From: Phenylobacterium sp. J426
GTDB lineage: Bacteria; Pseudomonadota; Alphaproteobacteria; Caulobacterales; Caulobacteraceae
Direction of reading: 5' to 3'
Assembly (NCBI RefSeq): GCF_024699945.1
Contig: NZ_JAJOMY010000002.1
Coordinates: 186,001-250,000, forward strand
Length of the DNA stretch: 64,000 nt
The stretch's first letter is position 1. Each line of letters opens with the position of its first letter. Both the position numbers and the translations under genes were made by a program. A model generated the notes under the pieces. It did no database searches. It saw only the letters and a program-made list of their open reading frames with translations, and was not told the DNA's origin. Below are positions 28,268 through 38,319 of this stretch, one piece after another.

Positions 28268-28838
28268 CTAAGACCGTCCGGGAGACGCTCTCCTCCGCCG
28301 GAACCGCGACGAACTCGGCGGCGCGTGCGCCCGACGCCAGTGGAACGGGCAGTAGCTCAGAACGCCGGCGGGACGACCGCAGAAGCTGAAGTCGGCCGCC
28401 TTCGGATCGCCGATCGGCCAGCGACAGGCGCCGGGCGGCAGCTGGTCGAGGGTCGCCGCCAGTCCGGGGCCAGGCTCGGCCCGGTCGGGGTGCGCGCCAG
28501 AGGCAGGCGCACAACCGGGCCGGGTCTCCGAACGCGGCTCCTGCCAAGGGATCGTCGCGCACGCGTTCCGCCGGATGGAGCGTCGCGCCTGTCCATCGGC
28601 GCTCAAAGGCCGATCGGGCGGAGCCCCTAGACCCGGCGGCCTTCGGGCCGCGCGGGCGCTGGCCGGAGAGCCCCAGCCGATGAACCTTGCCAAGGACGGC
28701 GTTGCGGGTCACGCCGAAACGGCGCGCGATGTCGGCGGCCGACAGATCGCCGGCCAGCCACAAGGACTTCAGGGTTTCGACCGCCGCAGGCGGCCAGCCC
28801 CCGCGCCGCCCGGCGGCGGCGTCGGAACGTGAGGTCAT
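28268..28838 (-). CDS. gcrA: GcrA-like cell-cycle regulator (frameshifted)
   Basis: About 190 residues. The N-terminal half has WPPAAVETLKSLWLAGDLSAADIARRFG.VTRNAVLGKVHRLGLSG, the GcrA DNA-binding signature. The C-terminal half, in another frame, has LPPGACRWPIGDPKAADFSFCGRP and SYCPFHWRRA, the GcrA sigma70-interacting end. One indel between about 28480 and 28640 separates them. GcrA is restricted to Alphaproteobacteria and activates promoters with CcrM-methylated GANTC sites. A plasmid-borne paralogue might read the host methylation cycle. Whether the frameshift is real is undecided. Confidence 0.8.
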
Positions 28839-29211
28839 GGTAGGTCTCCCGGCCGAGGTCCCCGCACCGCGGCCCATCCCCGCGGCCCTCGCTCCACCTC
28901 CAGCGGCGCTCAGCGGGGGCCGCCCACGCGCCGCCACGAAGACCGGCTTCCGACGTCCGGGTGCGTTGCGGCATCGACGGCGCGAGAACCGGAGCCGCAT
29001 TCCGCACGACATCCGGCGGTCCGCGGGCGAGGCGCTGCTCGGCAGTGAGGAAGGAGGCTTCGGCCCGGGCGACCCCGGCCAGCGGGACAACCGACAAGCA
29101 TCCTGAACGCCTCGGCCGTCCGAAGCCAAGCCGCTCAGGGGAGCGCACACACTTCTGCGCCGGAACAGTTTGCCATCGCGTCGCTCGGGTCGGTTGCGAC
29201 CTCGGACCCGA
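28839..29211. other. Gene-free stretch between GcrA-like and Toprim genes
   Basis: Open frames here are long only because of high GC. I see no domain, repeat array or clear promoter. Confidence 0.35.
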
Positions 29212-30126
29212 TCAGCCTCGGCTATTGCCGACCGTCCCTTCCCCTCCCGCGCCCAGGGCCCTCGCCTCGTTCCAGTCCCCGAAGGGCGCCGGCGGCAGAC
29301 GCACATTCGAGCGGACGCCTAACGCGGCCAGCCGGGCAGACAGCTCGAAGGCTGCGGTCTCACCGACCTGGCCCCGGTCGCCGGCCACCAGGACGAAGTC
29401 GACCTCCGACGGCGGCCGCCAGCTTCGCAGGTTGTCGGCGGTGAGCAGCGCCCACGCCGGCAGGTCAAAGACCTCGGCCGCCGACAGACAGGTGAAGACG
29501 CCCTCCCCCACGAGCAGCCGCGGCCCGGCGGGCGCCAGGCGCACGGCGGACCCCGCAGGGCGGAGACCCACGGTCTTGCGCGGCAGGCGGACCCGCGCCC
29601 GACCGCCGTCTGCGGCGAGATAGGTGACCTCCACGCCGGCAAGTTCGCCATCCGGCCGGCGAATGGCGGCCAGCAGCGCCGGCCGGCGGTCGCCCGCCTC
29701 CGCGTAGATCGCCATCGGCGCGGCCGGATGATGCCGCAGCCCCTCCGACGGCGGCCGCACCGCGCGTAGGGCGAGGTGTCGGGCTGACAGGGTGCCGGCC
29801 AAAGGCCGCGCCTCGGACCAGAGCTGGCGCGCCGCCGCCAGCCTTCGCCCGAGTGGGATCAAGGGCGGCGCCGGCCCGCCCGTCGCAGATCCGATCAGCC
29901 GGCCTGTGCGATCGACGAGACCGCGGCTCTCCAGGTCGGCGAGCACAACGCGCCAGTCCTCGCCGGCGAAGCTGTGGACCACGACCCGATCGCCGCTCAG
30001 CAGCAACGACACCGAGCGGTCCGCGGGGCTGTGGCCGGGGCCCGGCACGCTGGCGCGCCGACCGCCGGCGTAGAGCTCGCCGCCCAGCGCGCGCACGATG
30101 GCGGCCAGGGTTGGGGGCCCGCTCAT
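29212..30126 (-). CDS. Toprim-domain protein (plasmid primase/TraC-like, DUF7146 type)
   Basis: 304 residues. The N-terminal half has PGPGHSPADRSVSLLLSGDRVVVHSFAGEDWRVVLADLESRGL, typical of plasmid and phage proteins related to the zinc-binding/primase region. The C-terminal Toprim domain has RLLVGEGVFTCLSAAEV and FVLVAGDRGQVGETAAFELSARL. The Toprim Glu is present, but the usual D-x-D appears as D-R-G, which may weaken metal binding. Such proteins act in conjugative or replicative DNA metabolism. The start overlaps the radC stop (ATGA), so the two are coupled. Confidence 0.8.
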   Translation of the reverse strand: MSGPPTLAAIVRALGGELYAGGRRASVPGPGHSPADRSVSLLLSGDRVVVHSFAGEDWRVVLADLESRGLVDRTGRLIGSATGGPAPPLIPLGRRLAAARQLWSEARPLAGTLSARHLALRAVRPPSEGLRHHPAAPMAIYAEAGDRRPALLAAIRRPDGELAGVEVTYLAADGGRARVRLPRKTVGLRPAGSAVRLAPAGPRLLVGEGVFTCLSAAEVFDLPAWALLTADNLRSWRPPSEVDFVLVAGDRGQVGETAAFELSARLAALGVRSNVRLPPAPFGDWNEARALGAGGEGTVGNSRG

Positions 30127-30773
30127 AGCAGCCCCAGGGCGCGGAAGCTCGCCACCTGGTCGCCGGCGATCAGGTAGTGGTCGTGCACCGCGATCTGCAG
30201 GACGCGGCCTGCCGCGACCACCTGCCGCGTCACCTCAACCTCGGTCTCAGATGGCGTCGGCAAGCCGCCGGGGTGGTTCGTGGCCAACACCAACGCGGAG
30301 GCGTTGAGCTCCAGCGCCCGGCCGACGATCTCCCGCGGATAGACGGGCACATGATCGACCGTCCCTCGCGCCATAACTTCGTCGCGGATCAGCCGATTAC
30401 GCCCGTCGAGGAACAGGATTCGCAGCTCGGCCCGGGCGCGGCCGGCCAGGGCCGCGCGCAGGTGGTCTTCCACGGCGTCCCAGCCGCTGAGCATGGGGCG
30501 CGCCCGCAAGGGCGCTCGGAGCAGGCGCGCCGCCACGTCGTGCATCAGCACAATGCGTGCGGCTTGAGGCCTCGGCGCGAGACGCTCAAGCTCCGCCGCC
30601 GAAGCGCCGAGTGTTTCAGGGAAGGAGCCGAACCGCTCGATAAGCGCGGCGGCCTGGCTGGGGCTCACGCCGGCGCCAAGCTGCAGCGCCTCGCGATCGT
30701 CGACGGCAAGCGGGCCGGAGGCGATCAGCCGCGCGAGCGCCTCGGCAGCCTTCGGGGTTGGGTTGCGGGGCAT
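30123..30773 (-). CDS. radC: RadC-like JAB/JAMM-fold protein with altered metal site
   Basis: 216 residues. The N-terminal helix-hairpin-helix region (SPSQAAALIERFGSFPETLGASAAELERL) and the C-terminal RadC domain (VPVYPREIVGRALELNASALVLATNHPGGLPTPSETEVEVTRQVV, IAVHDHYLIAG) are both clear. Family members normally have H-x-H-P-S-G-D and a downstream Asp; here the first His is Thr165 and the last Asp is Glu178, so zinc binding is doubtful. RadC-like genes are common plasmid accessories of unclear function. It is translationally coupled to the Toprim gene. Confidence 0.85.
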   Translation of the reverse strand: MPRNPTPKAAEALARLIASGPLAVDDREALQLGAGVSPSQAAALIERFGSFPETLGASAAELERLAPRPQAARIVLMHDVAARLLRAPLRARPMLSGWDAVEDHLRAALAGRARAELRILFLDGRNRLIRDEVMARGTVDHVPVYPREIVGRALELNASALVLATNHPGGLPTPSETEVEVTRQVVAAGRVLQIAVHDHYLIAGDQVASFRALGLL

Positions 30774-31352
30774 GATCGAGCCCTCCGGGCGACAACCCCC
30801 TAAGTGGGGTCAAACCGCCTCGCCTTCCTCCTGCTCCCCCAGGGGCGTGGCGGGGGCGGCGCCCGCTCACAGGGGTCGGCCGAGACTCAGGCTCGGCCTT
30901 AGGGGAAGGCGTTCTCCCGCGTCCAGCCCAAGGAATCTTGCGGCTGGAAACTCGGATCAGAGATCTTCGAACCGCAGGCGGCAGGGCTGCTGCGATGTCC
31001 GCGTGCTCGGCCTCGCGCCTGAGCCGGGCGATGTTCAGGGCTATGTCGAGCCCGCCTCTCCGGCTCGCCTCGTCGGGCGAGGTTTGACGAAAGGTGGCTG
31101 GCAGCGCGCCCCGGCGCATCAGCCTGGGATCGCGGTGATCACACGCTGAGGCTAGACCACGGCTTGGACAGGACCCGCACGGATATTACGCAGCGCAATT
31201 GAGGGCCGCTGTCTCAGCGGCGGGGAACGATGCTCGTCGACCTTCGCCGAGAAGACGCGGCGGTGCACGTCAGCGCCGCCCAAGCCGGCAGAACGCCGGT
31301 GAGCCTTGCGTCTGAGGCAGAAGCTCGCACGGCTGCCTCAACCTAGCGCTCG
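30774..31352. other. Gene-free stretch upstream of radC-like gene
   Basis: No supported gene. A minus-strand segment reading DIALNIARLRREAEHADIAAAL looks mildly protein-like but has no family or start I can defend. The radC/Toprim promoter presumably lies at the left end. Confidence 0.35.
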
Positions 31353-31535
31353 TCATTGCGCCAGCGGGTCTCGGTTGTTCCAGGCGTCGATCGCTTCGGA
31401 TCGGCAGGAACTCCAACCCGGCGGGTGAACACCGCAGGTCTTGCACTTGAAGCGGAGTCCCGCGCCGCCGCTATGGAGCACCGGATCGCTGTTTCGGCAC
31501 CAGGGATTGGGGCAGGTCTTCAGAGCTGGCGTCAT
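31353..31535 (-). CDS. Small zinc-ribbon protein, Lar-like restriction alleviation family
   Basis: 60 residues from the ATG of MTPALKTCPNPWC; an upstream in-frame start would add a tail without homology. The pattern is C-P-x-x-x-C, then FKCKTCG, then AIDAWNNRD, which matches the Lar/zinc-ribbon family ending in A-x-x-x-W-N-x-R. Lar proteins reduce type I restriction of incoming DNA and are typical of phages and plasmids. Lar activity is inferred from the ribbon only; many members are untested. Confidence 0.65.
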   Translation of the reverse strand: MTPALKTCPNPWCRNSDPVLHSGGAGLRFKCKTCGVHPPGWSSCRSEAIDAWNNRDPLAQ

Positions 31536-31842
31536 GGGCGAGGCTCTCTCACGGGCCCGCGCTGCCTGCACGAATGCGGAGCGCAGTTCTGAGGCGAGGT
31601 TTGTAGACTCACGCCTCATAGCAAGTGACGCTGCGGCTTGCGAGCAACGGGCCGGTTCGTGGCCGCTAGGCTCAAGAGCGCCCGGCAGCTGAAAGGTTCA
31701 GCTGCGGACGGCGCCCCTTGCATGGGGGGAGGGCCGCAACGGGGACGGCGTCTAAATTGTAGCGTCAATCTGCGCCTACCGCTTGCAGAACCGCTCTTCC
31801 ACGCTATTCGCTGCATCATTTCGCAACCGACGGGGGACGCGC

Positions 31843-32247
31843 TTGAAGACCTACGCCCACCGCTCCGCATGGCTTGGCGCGATCGCCCTGGCCGGAGTAC
31901 TCGCCGGGTGTGAGCCAAAGCTGGAAACTCAGGCCACGACGCCACGTGTGGCTGCGCCGACAGCAACTGCCGTCGCGGCGCCGGAAGTCGTGCAACGCGT
32001 CTGCGCAGAATGTCACAATGCGACGCCAGATGGATCGGAAAGCGTCCGACCGGACGCCCCGACCTTCGCCGAAATCGCCAGGGATCATCCGGAGTACGTC
32101 GAGGGCGTTCTCCTTCGGCCGCCACGGCAGATGTGGAAGGTTCAGCTGACCGAGGCGGAGGCCGAGCAAATCAGGACCTACTTCACTCATCTACGAGCGC
32201 TAGAGGCGCAGCACGGCGGGAGTGTCCGAGCGAACGGGCCTGGCTAG
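31843..32247 (+). CDS. Mono-haem cytochrome c-type lipoprotein
   Basis: 134 residues from a TTG at 31843, chosen because it places a proper signal (KTYAHRSAWLGAIALAGVLAGC) at the N-terminus with lipobox LAGC. The mature part has a single haem site CAECH in VVQRVCAECHNATPDGSE and a distal Met candidate (QMWKVQLTEAEAEQIRTYF). It resembles small class I cytochromes c attached to a membrane. No oxidase or dehydrogenase gene lies nearby, so its electron partner is unknown. Other in-frame non-ATG starts are possible. Confidence 0.7.
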   Translation: MKTYAHRSAWLGAIALAGVLAGCEPKLETQATTPRVAAPTATAVAAPEVVQRVCAECHNATPDGSESVRPDAPTFAEIARDHPEYVEGVLLRPPRQMWKVQLTEAEAEQIRTYFTHLRALEAQHGGSVRANGPG

Positions 32248-32629
32248 ACGGGGCGACGACGCGGGCGTGAACCTGGCATAGGCCATGAATAAACAGGGCT
32301 GCTGTGCGTGGGGGGGCGGGACCAACCTTGACCGTCGTCGCAACCTTGCCATGGCAGCAATTCGGATGACGGCGAGACGAGGATCCCTGGAGCTCAGCCG
32401 GCTTAAGGTGCTGATGCCGCGTCCTAGGTAAAGGCACAGGTCGTGCTTTTGCTCGCAGTAGCGATCCCACGGTCCGGCGCTACGGGCAGTGGTGTCGGTG
32501 AAGAGAACGCGCACCGCTGCTGGGCAGCCGAATCCCCTGACCTGCGACATTCATGGCGCCCGTAGCCGACAACGCCCCCCGGGGCCGCACCGTTCCTCAC
32601 TATCGGTCCGCCAGCGGTGAGCGCGCGCG
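32248..32629. other. Gene-free stretch
   Basis: No supported gene or structured RNA is visible between the cytochrome gene and the 3' end of the convergent sensor kinase. Confidence 0.35.
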
Positions 32630-35380
32630 CTAGGTTCTCTCATCCATTAGAGCTGCGGCGAGCTCGCGCCGCCGGAATGGCTTCGTCAGGCGCGGGATGT
32701 GAGCCGGAAGTCCCGCTTCCTGCGCATATCCAGAGATCACCAGCACACGCACGGTCGGCGAAAGCGCGCGGACCTCGTCCGCCAGCTCGGCTCCGGTCTT
32801 GCCAGGCATGAGGTGGTCCGTGACGAGCGCATCGAAACGAAGACCGCCTGTGATGCGCGCCAAGGCCTCCTCCGCGCTCGCCGCCTGGACGACCGTGTAG
32901 CCGAGCTCGGAGAGCATCTCGGCCGTCGTCATGCGCACGATCTCCTCGTCGTCGACGAGCAGCACGACCCCGGCCCCGGGGCTTTCAGCCTCCAGAGCCG
33001 TACCGTCCTCGACCGGTTCGCGCTCGGCCGTCACGGGAAGCCAGAGGTCGACGGCGGCGCCCGCGTCCGGACGACTCCGCAGCGTCAGCGCGCCACCGAG
33101 CTGCGCCGCCAGGCCGTGCACCATGGACAGGCCGAGGCCCGTGCCCTGACCCAGGCCCTTGGTGCTGAAGAACGGCTCGGACGGCGCGGGCCAGGGTTTC
33201 CTCATCCATGCCGTGGCCGGTGTCGGCGACCCGCAGCCGGACGTAGCGCCCGGGACGAGGCTCGTCCTTCTCGGGGCGGGTGACCGTCGCCGCCTCCGCG
33301 CTTAGCGTCAGGCGCCCGCCATGAGGCATGGCGTCTCGGGCGTTCACCGCCAGGTTCAGGATCGCCATTTCCAATTGATTGCGGTCAGCCATCACCGGAG
33401 GCAGGCCCGGCTCGACGTCGAAGGTCACGCGGATCTGCGGACCCGAGGTGCTGCTGATGAGATCCGCCATGCCTTCGATGACTGGACCTAGGTGCACGGG
33501 GACGGCCTGCAACGGTTGGCGCCGCGCGAAGGCCAGCAGCCGCTGCACCAGGACCTTGGCGCGTTCCGCGGATTGCAGCGCGCCGTCCATGAGCCGCCGC
33601 TCGCGTTCTCCGCCGAGGCCACGACGCTGCAGCATGTCCAGGCTGCCGATGATCGGCGTCAGCAGGTTGTTGAAGTCGTGCGCCACGCCGCCGGTGAGCT
33701 GCCCCATGCTTTCCAGCTTCTGGCTTTGCCGAAGCGCGTCCTGGGCCCGGGCGAGCTCGGCCGCCGCCGCCTTCTCCTCCGTGACGTCACGTCCCGCGGC
33801 GTGGATTAGGCCTTCCGAAGGCACCGCGATCCAGGAGATCCACCGATAATCGCCGTCTCGCGCACGATAGCGGTTCTCGAACCGGAACGTGGTCGCCCCT
33901 TCCGCCAGTCGCCCGACTTCCGCCAGAGTCGCCTCACGATCGTCCGGGTGCACGAAGCTCATGAACTCCGCGCCGATCAGCTCCTCTTCTCGCCACCCCA
34001 GCAAAGTCGACCACCGCGGATTGACCGCCTGGATGCTGGCGTCCAGGCCCGCAACCAGCATGAGGTCGGTCGTGAGCCGCCACATCCGATCCCGGTCCTC
34101 GGTGCGCTCGGCGACCTCCGCCTCCAAGGACTGGTTGAGGCGGGCCAAGGCCTCCCGGGCCCGTCGTTCCCCGTCGATGTCCAGACAGGCGACGACCGCG
34201 CCGGTGATGTCCGAGAACTCGTTGCGGATCGGCGACGCCACGAGACGAACCCAGGCCTGGCGGCCGTCCCCGCGCTCGTAGAGGACGTCCAGTCGAGGCC
34301 GCTCGGCCTCGCCCCGCAGCGCGCGCGATAGCGGATACTCCTCGCCTAGCACACGGCCCCCGTCAGCATGATGGCTGACCCAGTCGCGGTAGCTGTCGAT
34401 GTCCGGCGATGGCAGAACTGAGTGGCCGAACACCTCTTCCACCTGTCGATTGCCGCCGACGATGCGGCCGGTCGGAGCCTCGGCGATCACGAGGCCGACC
34501 GGCACGGCTTCGAAAACGGCTCGAAGGCGCGCTTCGCTCTCCTGCAGTCGCGCCTCTGCGTCTCGCTCGGCCGTCACATCCGTGTGGACCCCGACCCACT
34601 CCTGGATGTCTCCGTCCCTGTCGAGCACGGGCACGGCTCGGATGGCGAAACGACGCCAGGCCCCGTCGGCGCGTTTCAGCCGGTGCTCGAAGATGAACGG
34701 CCGTCGCTCCCGGACGGCGGCGAGCCAGGCCTCCACCGTCGGTTCGGCGTCCTCGGGATGGACCGCCTTCGACCAGCCAAACCCTTCGTAGTCTTCTCGG
34801 CTCTGGCCCGTCAGAGCCGCCCATCCGGGCTGCTCGCCGACCATCCGCCCCTCCGGGTCATTGGTCCAGAGGACGCCGTGAACCGCCTGCACGGCTGCGC
34901 GAAACCGGGCCTCGCTCTGGGCGAGCTCGGCTTCGGTGCGTTCGCGGGCGCGCCGCGCCTCCACCTCGCCGGTGATGACTTCCGAGAACAGCATGGCGCC
35001 GCCCACGGCGCCGTCTGGCTCATGCCAAGGCCGCATCTCCCACCGGATCCAGTCCGTGGAGCCGTCCGCCCGCTCGAAGGCGTCCTCAGCGGCGGACAGC
35101 GTTTCCCCGCGAGCACGCGGGCGTGGATATCCCGCCACGTGGCGGGGACGTCAGGGAAGACGTCGTAGTGCGATCGCCCGATCAGCTGGGTGTCAGCCGG
35201 CAGGCGCAGGTCCGTAATCATCCGACGGGAGGCCGCGAGGTAGCGCATCTCGCGGTCGAACATGGCGATCGCCGCCGGCGCGCCTTCGATGAAGAGCGCC
35301 AGCTGCTCCGGGCCCGGGCTGACCGGCGCCGTTTCCTCGCCGGCCGCAGCCGCGATGAGCTCCCCCGCTGCCTTGGACAT
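32630..35380 (-). CDS. Soluble multi-PAS hybrid histidine kinase with receiver domain (two frameshifts)
   Basis: About 916 residues. Several PAS/PAC domains (first around FIEGAPAAIAMFDREMRYLAASRR; later FRAAVQAVHGVLWTNDPEG, LRAVFEAVPVGLVIAEAPTG, MLVAGLDASIQAVNPRWS), then HisKA with VAHDFNNLL (phospho-His), HATPase_c (NLAVNARDAMPHGG, DTGHGM, GTGLGLSMV) and a receiver domain (VLLVDDEEIVRM, LVTDHLMPGKTG, LTKPF). No membrane segment is seen, so it senses a cytoplasmic signal. Breaks occur near 35110 (after HARVLAG) and 33180 (extra C before EPFFSTKG), each with clean homology on both sides. No cognate output gene is adjacent. Confidence 0.9.
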
Positions 35381-36041
35381 CACCCCTCCGTAGCGCTGTA
35401 GCGCAGAGCTTGACCTTAGGTTCCCGGTCTCAAGGATGGCGGCCAGCGAGCGCTGAGGCTGGCAAGCCCCGGCAGGGAAGCGCTGCATGATGGCCGGCTG
35501 AGGTTAGGCGTCATGTTTCGCTGATCTGCTCGCCCCCTCTAACGGGGCGGGGGCCTGACGTCGGGCAGAACGATGGGCGGAGCGGTGCGGAACACCGTCG
35601 ATCACCGGCGTCCCGCCTTAGGGGCCTCAGGAGAGACGCGACACATCAGATTGAGACCCGAGGCGCGCCCGTTTCGCCGGTGGAAGAGCGTTGAGTCGCT
35701 CGGCTCGCGCGCTGGGTGACGGCGCGGTCAATCTCGGAGACGGCCGCCCTCGACGCAACTTCCGGCACGATGATCGCCTCCCACTGCGGATCGCCGCCCT
35801 TCTGTCTGCACGAACGCGCGATGACCTGCTGCTGTAGCCCTTCGACCGGCAGGCATGACGTCCATTGCATTGACATCGAGCGGGCGTTCACCGCTGGCGC
35901 GGACGGCGAGCCTTATGCCGCCGCTCGGCGCGCGCCTGCACGCTCGCCCGTTCATCCCGCAGCGACACGACGCGAAACGCCGCATCCCTCGTCACGCTTA
36001 GCGATTGACGCAGCTCGGTCGCCAGTAGACGCTGTTCATTT
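35381..36041. other. Gene-free stretch between divergent sensor kinase and GGDEF-EAL genes
   Basis: Both flanking genes start here, so it must contain their promoters, but no strong -35/-10 pair stands out. Two short minus-strand frames (about 35646-35891 and 35888-36070) have no recognisable homology. Confidence 0.35.
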
Positions 36042-37805
36042 GTGAGTATCCCAGTCAGCCTTGGCGCCAACGCGGCCTTAGATCCTCAATGGACGGACGC
36101 CGAACAAAGCGCTGAGCTACAGACGCTGCGCACAATCGTGGACAGCGCGACCGATGGGATCATGGTCATCGATCACGGTGGCAAGCTCACGTACTATAAC
36201 AGTGTCGCGCAACAACAGGTTGCGCCGAATTCTCTCGAAGAAGGGCAGTTGCTGGCCTCTCTCCTGCCAGAGGGTGGGAGGATCGGGTTTTTCCCGTGGA
36301 TCGAGCGCTCTCTCGGGGCCGCTGTGGAACGTAGGCTCAAGGTGCATCTGCCTTGGTCAGATCGATGGATCGAGGTGCGAGCCTGCCCCGCCGGCTCGAA
36401 CGTTGTGCTCTTCAGCCGAGATGTCACCGCAGAACACGCGCGAGAGACAGAAAGCCGCCGCTCCCTCAACCGGTTGACCCGAGCGGTACGCGTTGACGCC
36501 CTGACCGGGCTCGGAAACAGAGCTGCGTTCCTGGAGCGCCTGTCGGCGGAACTGGCCGCGGCCGAGCCTCGATTGTTGGCGCTTTTCTATGTTGACCTCG
36601 ATGGTTTCAAGGACGTCAACGACACCCTAGGCCATCGATCTGGCGACCAGCTTCTACAGAAGGTTGGACGGCGGCTCCGCAAGTTTTGCGCCGACGGAGC
36701 GGCCTGCCGGTTCGGCGGTGACGAGTTTGGGATCTTCCGGCCGATTGAGGCCAGGGCGGATGTTGAAGCGCTCTCTGAAGCACTTCTGGCTCAATTCAGG
36801 CGGCCATTCGTCGTCGATGGCGCGCAGATCCTCTTAGGCGCCAGCGTCGGAGTCACGTTAGCGTCGCGTCAAGCCGTAGATGCCGAGGAGTTGATCCGTT
36901 CAGCCGATGTGGCGCTCTATCGGGCCAAGACAGAGGGCCGCAACACCTTCCGGATCTTCGATCAGGGCATGGCGGACTCGATCGCGAGGCGCTGGCGGCT
37001 CAAGGTTGCGCTCAAACGCGCCCTCCTGAGACGGCTCTTCTACGTGGCGTATCAGCCTATTGTAGACCTCCAGAGCGGTTACGTCGCAGGATTCGAAGCT
37101 CTTTTGCGCTGCAGGGACAAGCAACTCAGCTCGGCGCCGCTTACGGAGCTGATTGAGCTCGCAGAGGAAACCGGCGAGATCGAGCAGATTGGCGAGCTCG
37201 TTCTGCGGACCAGCTGCGCCGCGGCCGCAGCCTGGCCGCCGGAGATGTTTCTGTCGGTGAACGTGTCGAGCGTCCAGTTTCGCTCCGGCCAGCTTCGCTC
37301 GGTTATTGAAGCGGCGCTGCAAGCCTCCGGACTGGCCGCAGAGCGCTTGCACATCGAGATCACCGAGACGGTGCCCCTGGCCGCGAACGACAGCGCTTCA
37401 GCGCAACTCGATTCTTTGAGGGAGCTCGGCGTCCGCATCCTTCTGGACGATTTCGGGACAGGGTTCGCCTCGCTCACTTACCTTCGGGCTTTTCCTTTCG
37501 ACGGCCTGAAGCTTGATCGGAGCTTCGTGTCGCACTTCAGCGCCGAGCCTGAAACGCACGTCATCGCCCGGGCCGTGGGCGCCATCGCACACGGCTTGGG
37601 TCTGCGCGCGTTTAGCGAGGGCGTCGAAACGAAGGAACATGCCCGCGCCCTCAAGCGAAAGGGATACCGTTTCGCTCAGGGCTTTCTCTTCGCCGAACCT
37701 CTAAGTGAGACGTCCGCGAACGAACTTGCTCAAGCCCGGTTTCGCTGGGACATCGATGCTCTGGAAATCGGCACAGTCCTCCAGGAGGCCAACGAGGTCG
37801 TCTGA
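36042..37805 (+). CDS. PAS-GGDEF-EAL cyclic-di-GMP enzyme
   Basis: 587 residues. A PAS-like sensor (about 25-130, IVDSATDGIMVIDHGGKLTYYNS), GGDEF domain with intact FGGDEF (224-229) and an EAL domain with FEALLR (EAL at 352-354), NVSSVQF, EITET, LDDFGTGFASL, KLDRSF and EGVET. All usual catalytic residues of both activities are present, so it could make and break c-di-GMP; no RxxD inhibitory site is evident before GGDEF. No membrane segments. The start is a GTG. Its 3' end overlaps the convergent BLUF gene by 105 bp. Confidence 0.92.
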   Translation: MSIPVSLGANAALDPQWTDAEQSAELQTLRTIVDSATDGIMVIDHGGKLTYYNSVAQQQVAPNSLEEGQLLASLLPEGGRIGFFPWIERSLGAAVERRLKVHLPWSDRWIEVRACPAGSNVVLFSRDVTAEHARETESRRSLNRLTRAVRVDALTGLGNRAAFLERLSAELAAAEPRLLALFYVDLDGFKDVNDTLGHRSGDQLLQKVGRRLRKFCADGAACRFGGDEFGIFRPIEARADVEALSEALLAQFRRPFVVDGAQILLGASVGVTLASRQAVDAEELIRSADVALYRAKTEGRNTFRIFDQGMADSIARRWRLKVALKRALLRRLFYVAYQPIVDLQSGYVAGFEALLRCRDKQLSSAPLTELIELAEETGEIEQIGELVLRTSCAAAAAWPPEMFLSVNVSSVQFRSGQLRSVIEAALQASGLAAERLHIEITETVPLAANDSASAQLDSLRELGVRILLDDFGTGFASLTYLRAFPFDGLKLDRSFVSHFSAEPETHVIARAVGAIAHGLGLRAFSEGVETKEHARALKRKGYRFAQGFLFAEPLSETSANELAQARFRWDIDALEIGTVLQEANEVV

Positions 37806-38204
37806 CCAGTCTCGGCCATGAGCCGCCCCGTCGTCGGCCGCCAGCGTCAGGACGCGTTGGGCGGTCGGCGAATTCCCCGCGTAGGCGAGGGACCAGGCTG
37901 GAAACCGGCGGGACGCGCTCTCGCCAAACCGCAGGATTTGCACGTCCTCGTGCCGCGGGTCGCGTCGTATCGCCTGCATCAATCTCAGAAGATTGGGCTG
38001 CGGTCCTTCAAGGTACTGCAGGAACCTTCCGCCCGCGAGCAGGAGCGCCCCGGTAATGCCGTGCGCCCTATTCCGCGCAGCCGCCTCGCTCACCAAAGCT
38101 TCCAAGGCCCTGGTGGTGGCCTGCGTCTCCAGGCGGCTGATGCTCACATAGACGAGATGGCTCAGGGTCACGTCGCGGCTGCGGTAGCACAGGTTGTCGG
38201 CCAT
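37701..38204 (-). CDS. BLUF-domain blue-light photoreceptor
   Basis: 167 residues. The BLUF fold spans about 15-110: LVYVS with Tyr19, RNRAHGITGALLLAGGRFLQYLEG with Asn45 and Gln63 (flavin-contacting pair) and RFPAWSLAY with the C-terminal Trp. BLUF proteins bind FAD and signal blue light, often to c-di-GMP enzymes. It converges on the GGDEF-EAL gene and shares 105 bp of its 3' coding sequence with it. The C-terminal 50 residues are not a known output domain, so it probably acts through a partner. The start could also be a few codons later, at LSHLVYVS. Confidence 0.88.
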   Translation of the reverse strand: MADNLCYRSRDVTLSHLVYVSISRLETQATTRALEALVSEAAARNRAHGITGALLLAGGRFLQYLEGPQPNLLRLMQAIRRDPRHEDVQILRFGESASRRFPAWSLAYAGNSPTAQRVLTLAADDGAAHGRDWSDDLVGLLEDCADFQSIDVPAKPGLSKFVRGRLT

Positions 38205-38319
38205 CGGAACGTCCTGTTGCGAGGTCTCCGCATCGCAACACGGGAATCAGCTGCGAAGCGTCGCTGATGCTTGAGCGCGCGAAGACGGCCGCGAGCGTCG
38301 CGCGCCCTCGCCGCCGGGA

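Noticed and set aside
35646..36070. Two short minus-strand frames upstream of the GGDEF-EAL gene
   Set aside because: No homology, no RBS, and one overlaps the GGDEF-EAL start; treated as intergenic.
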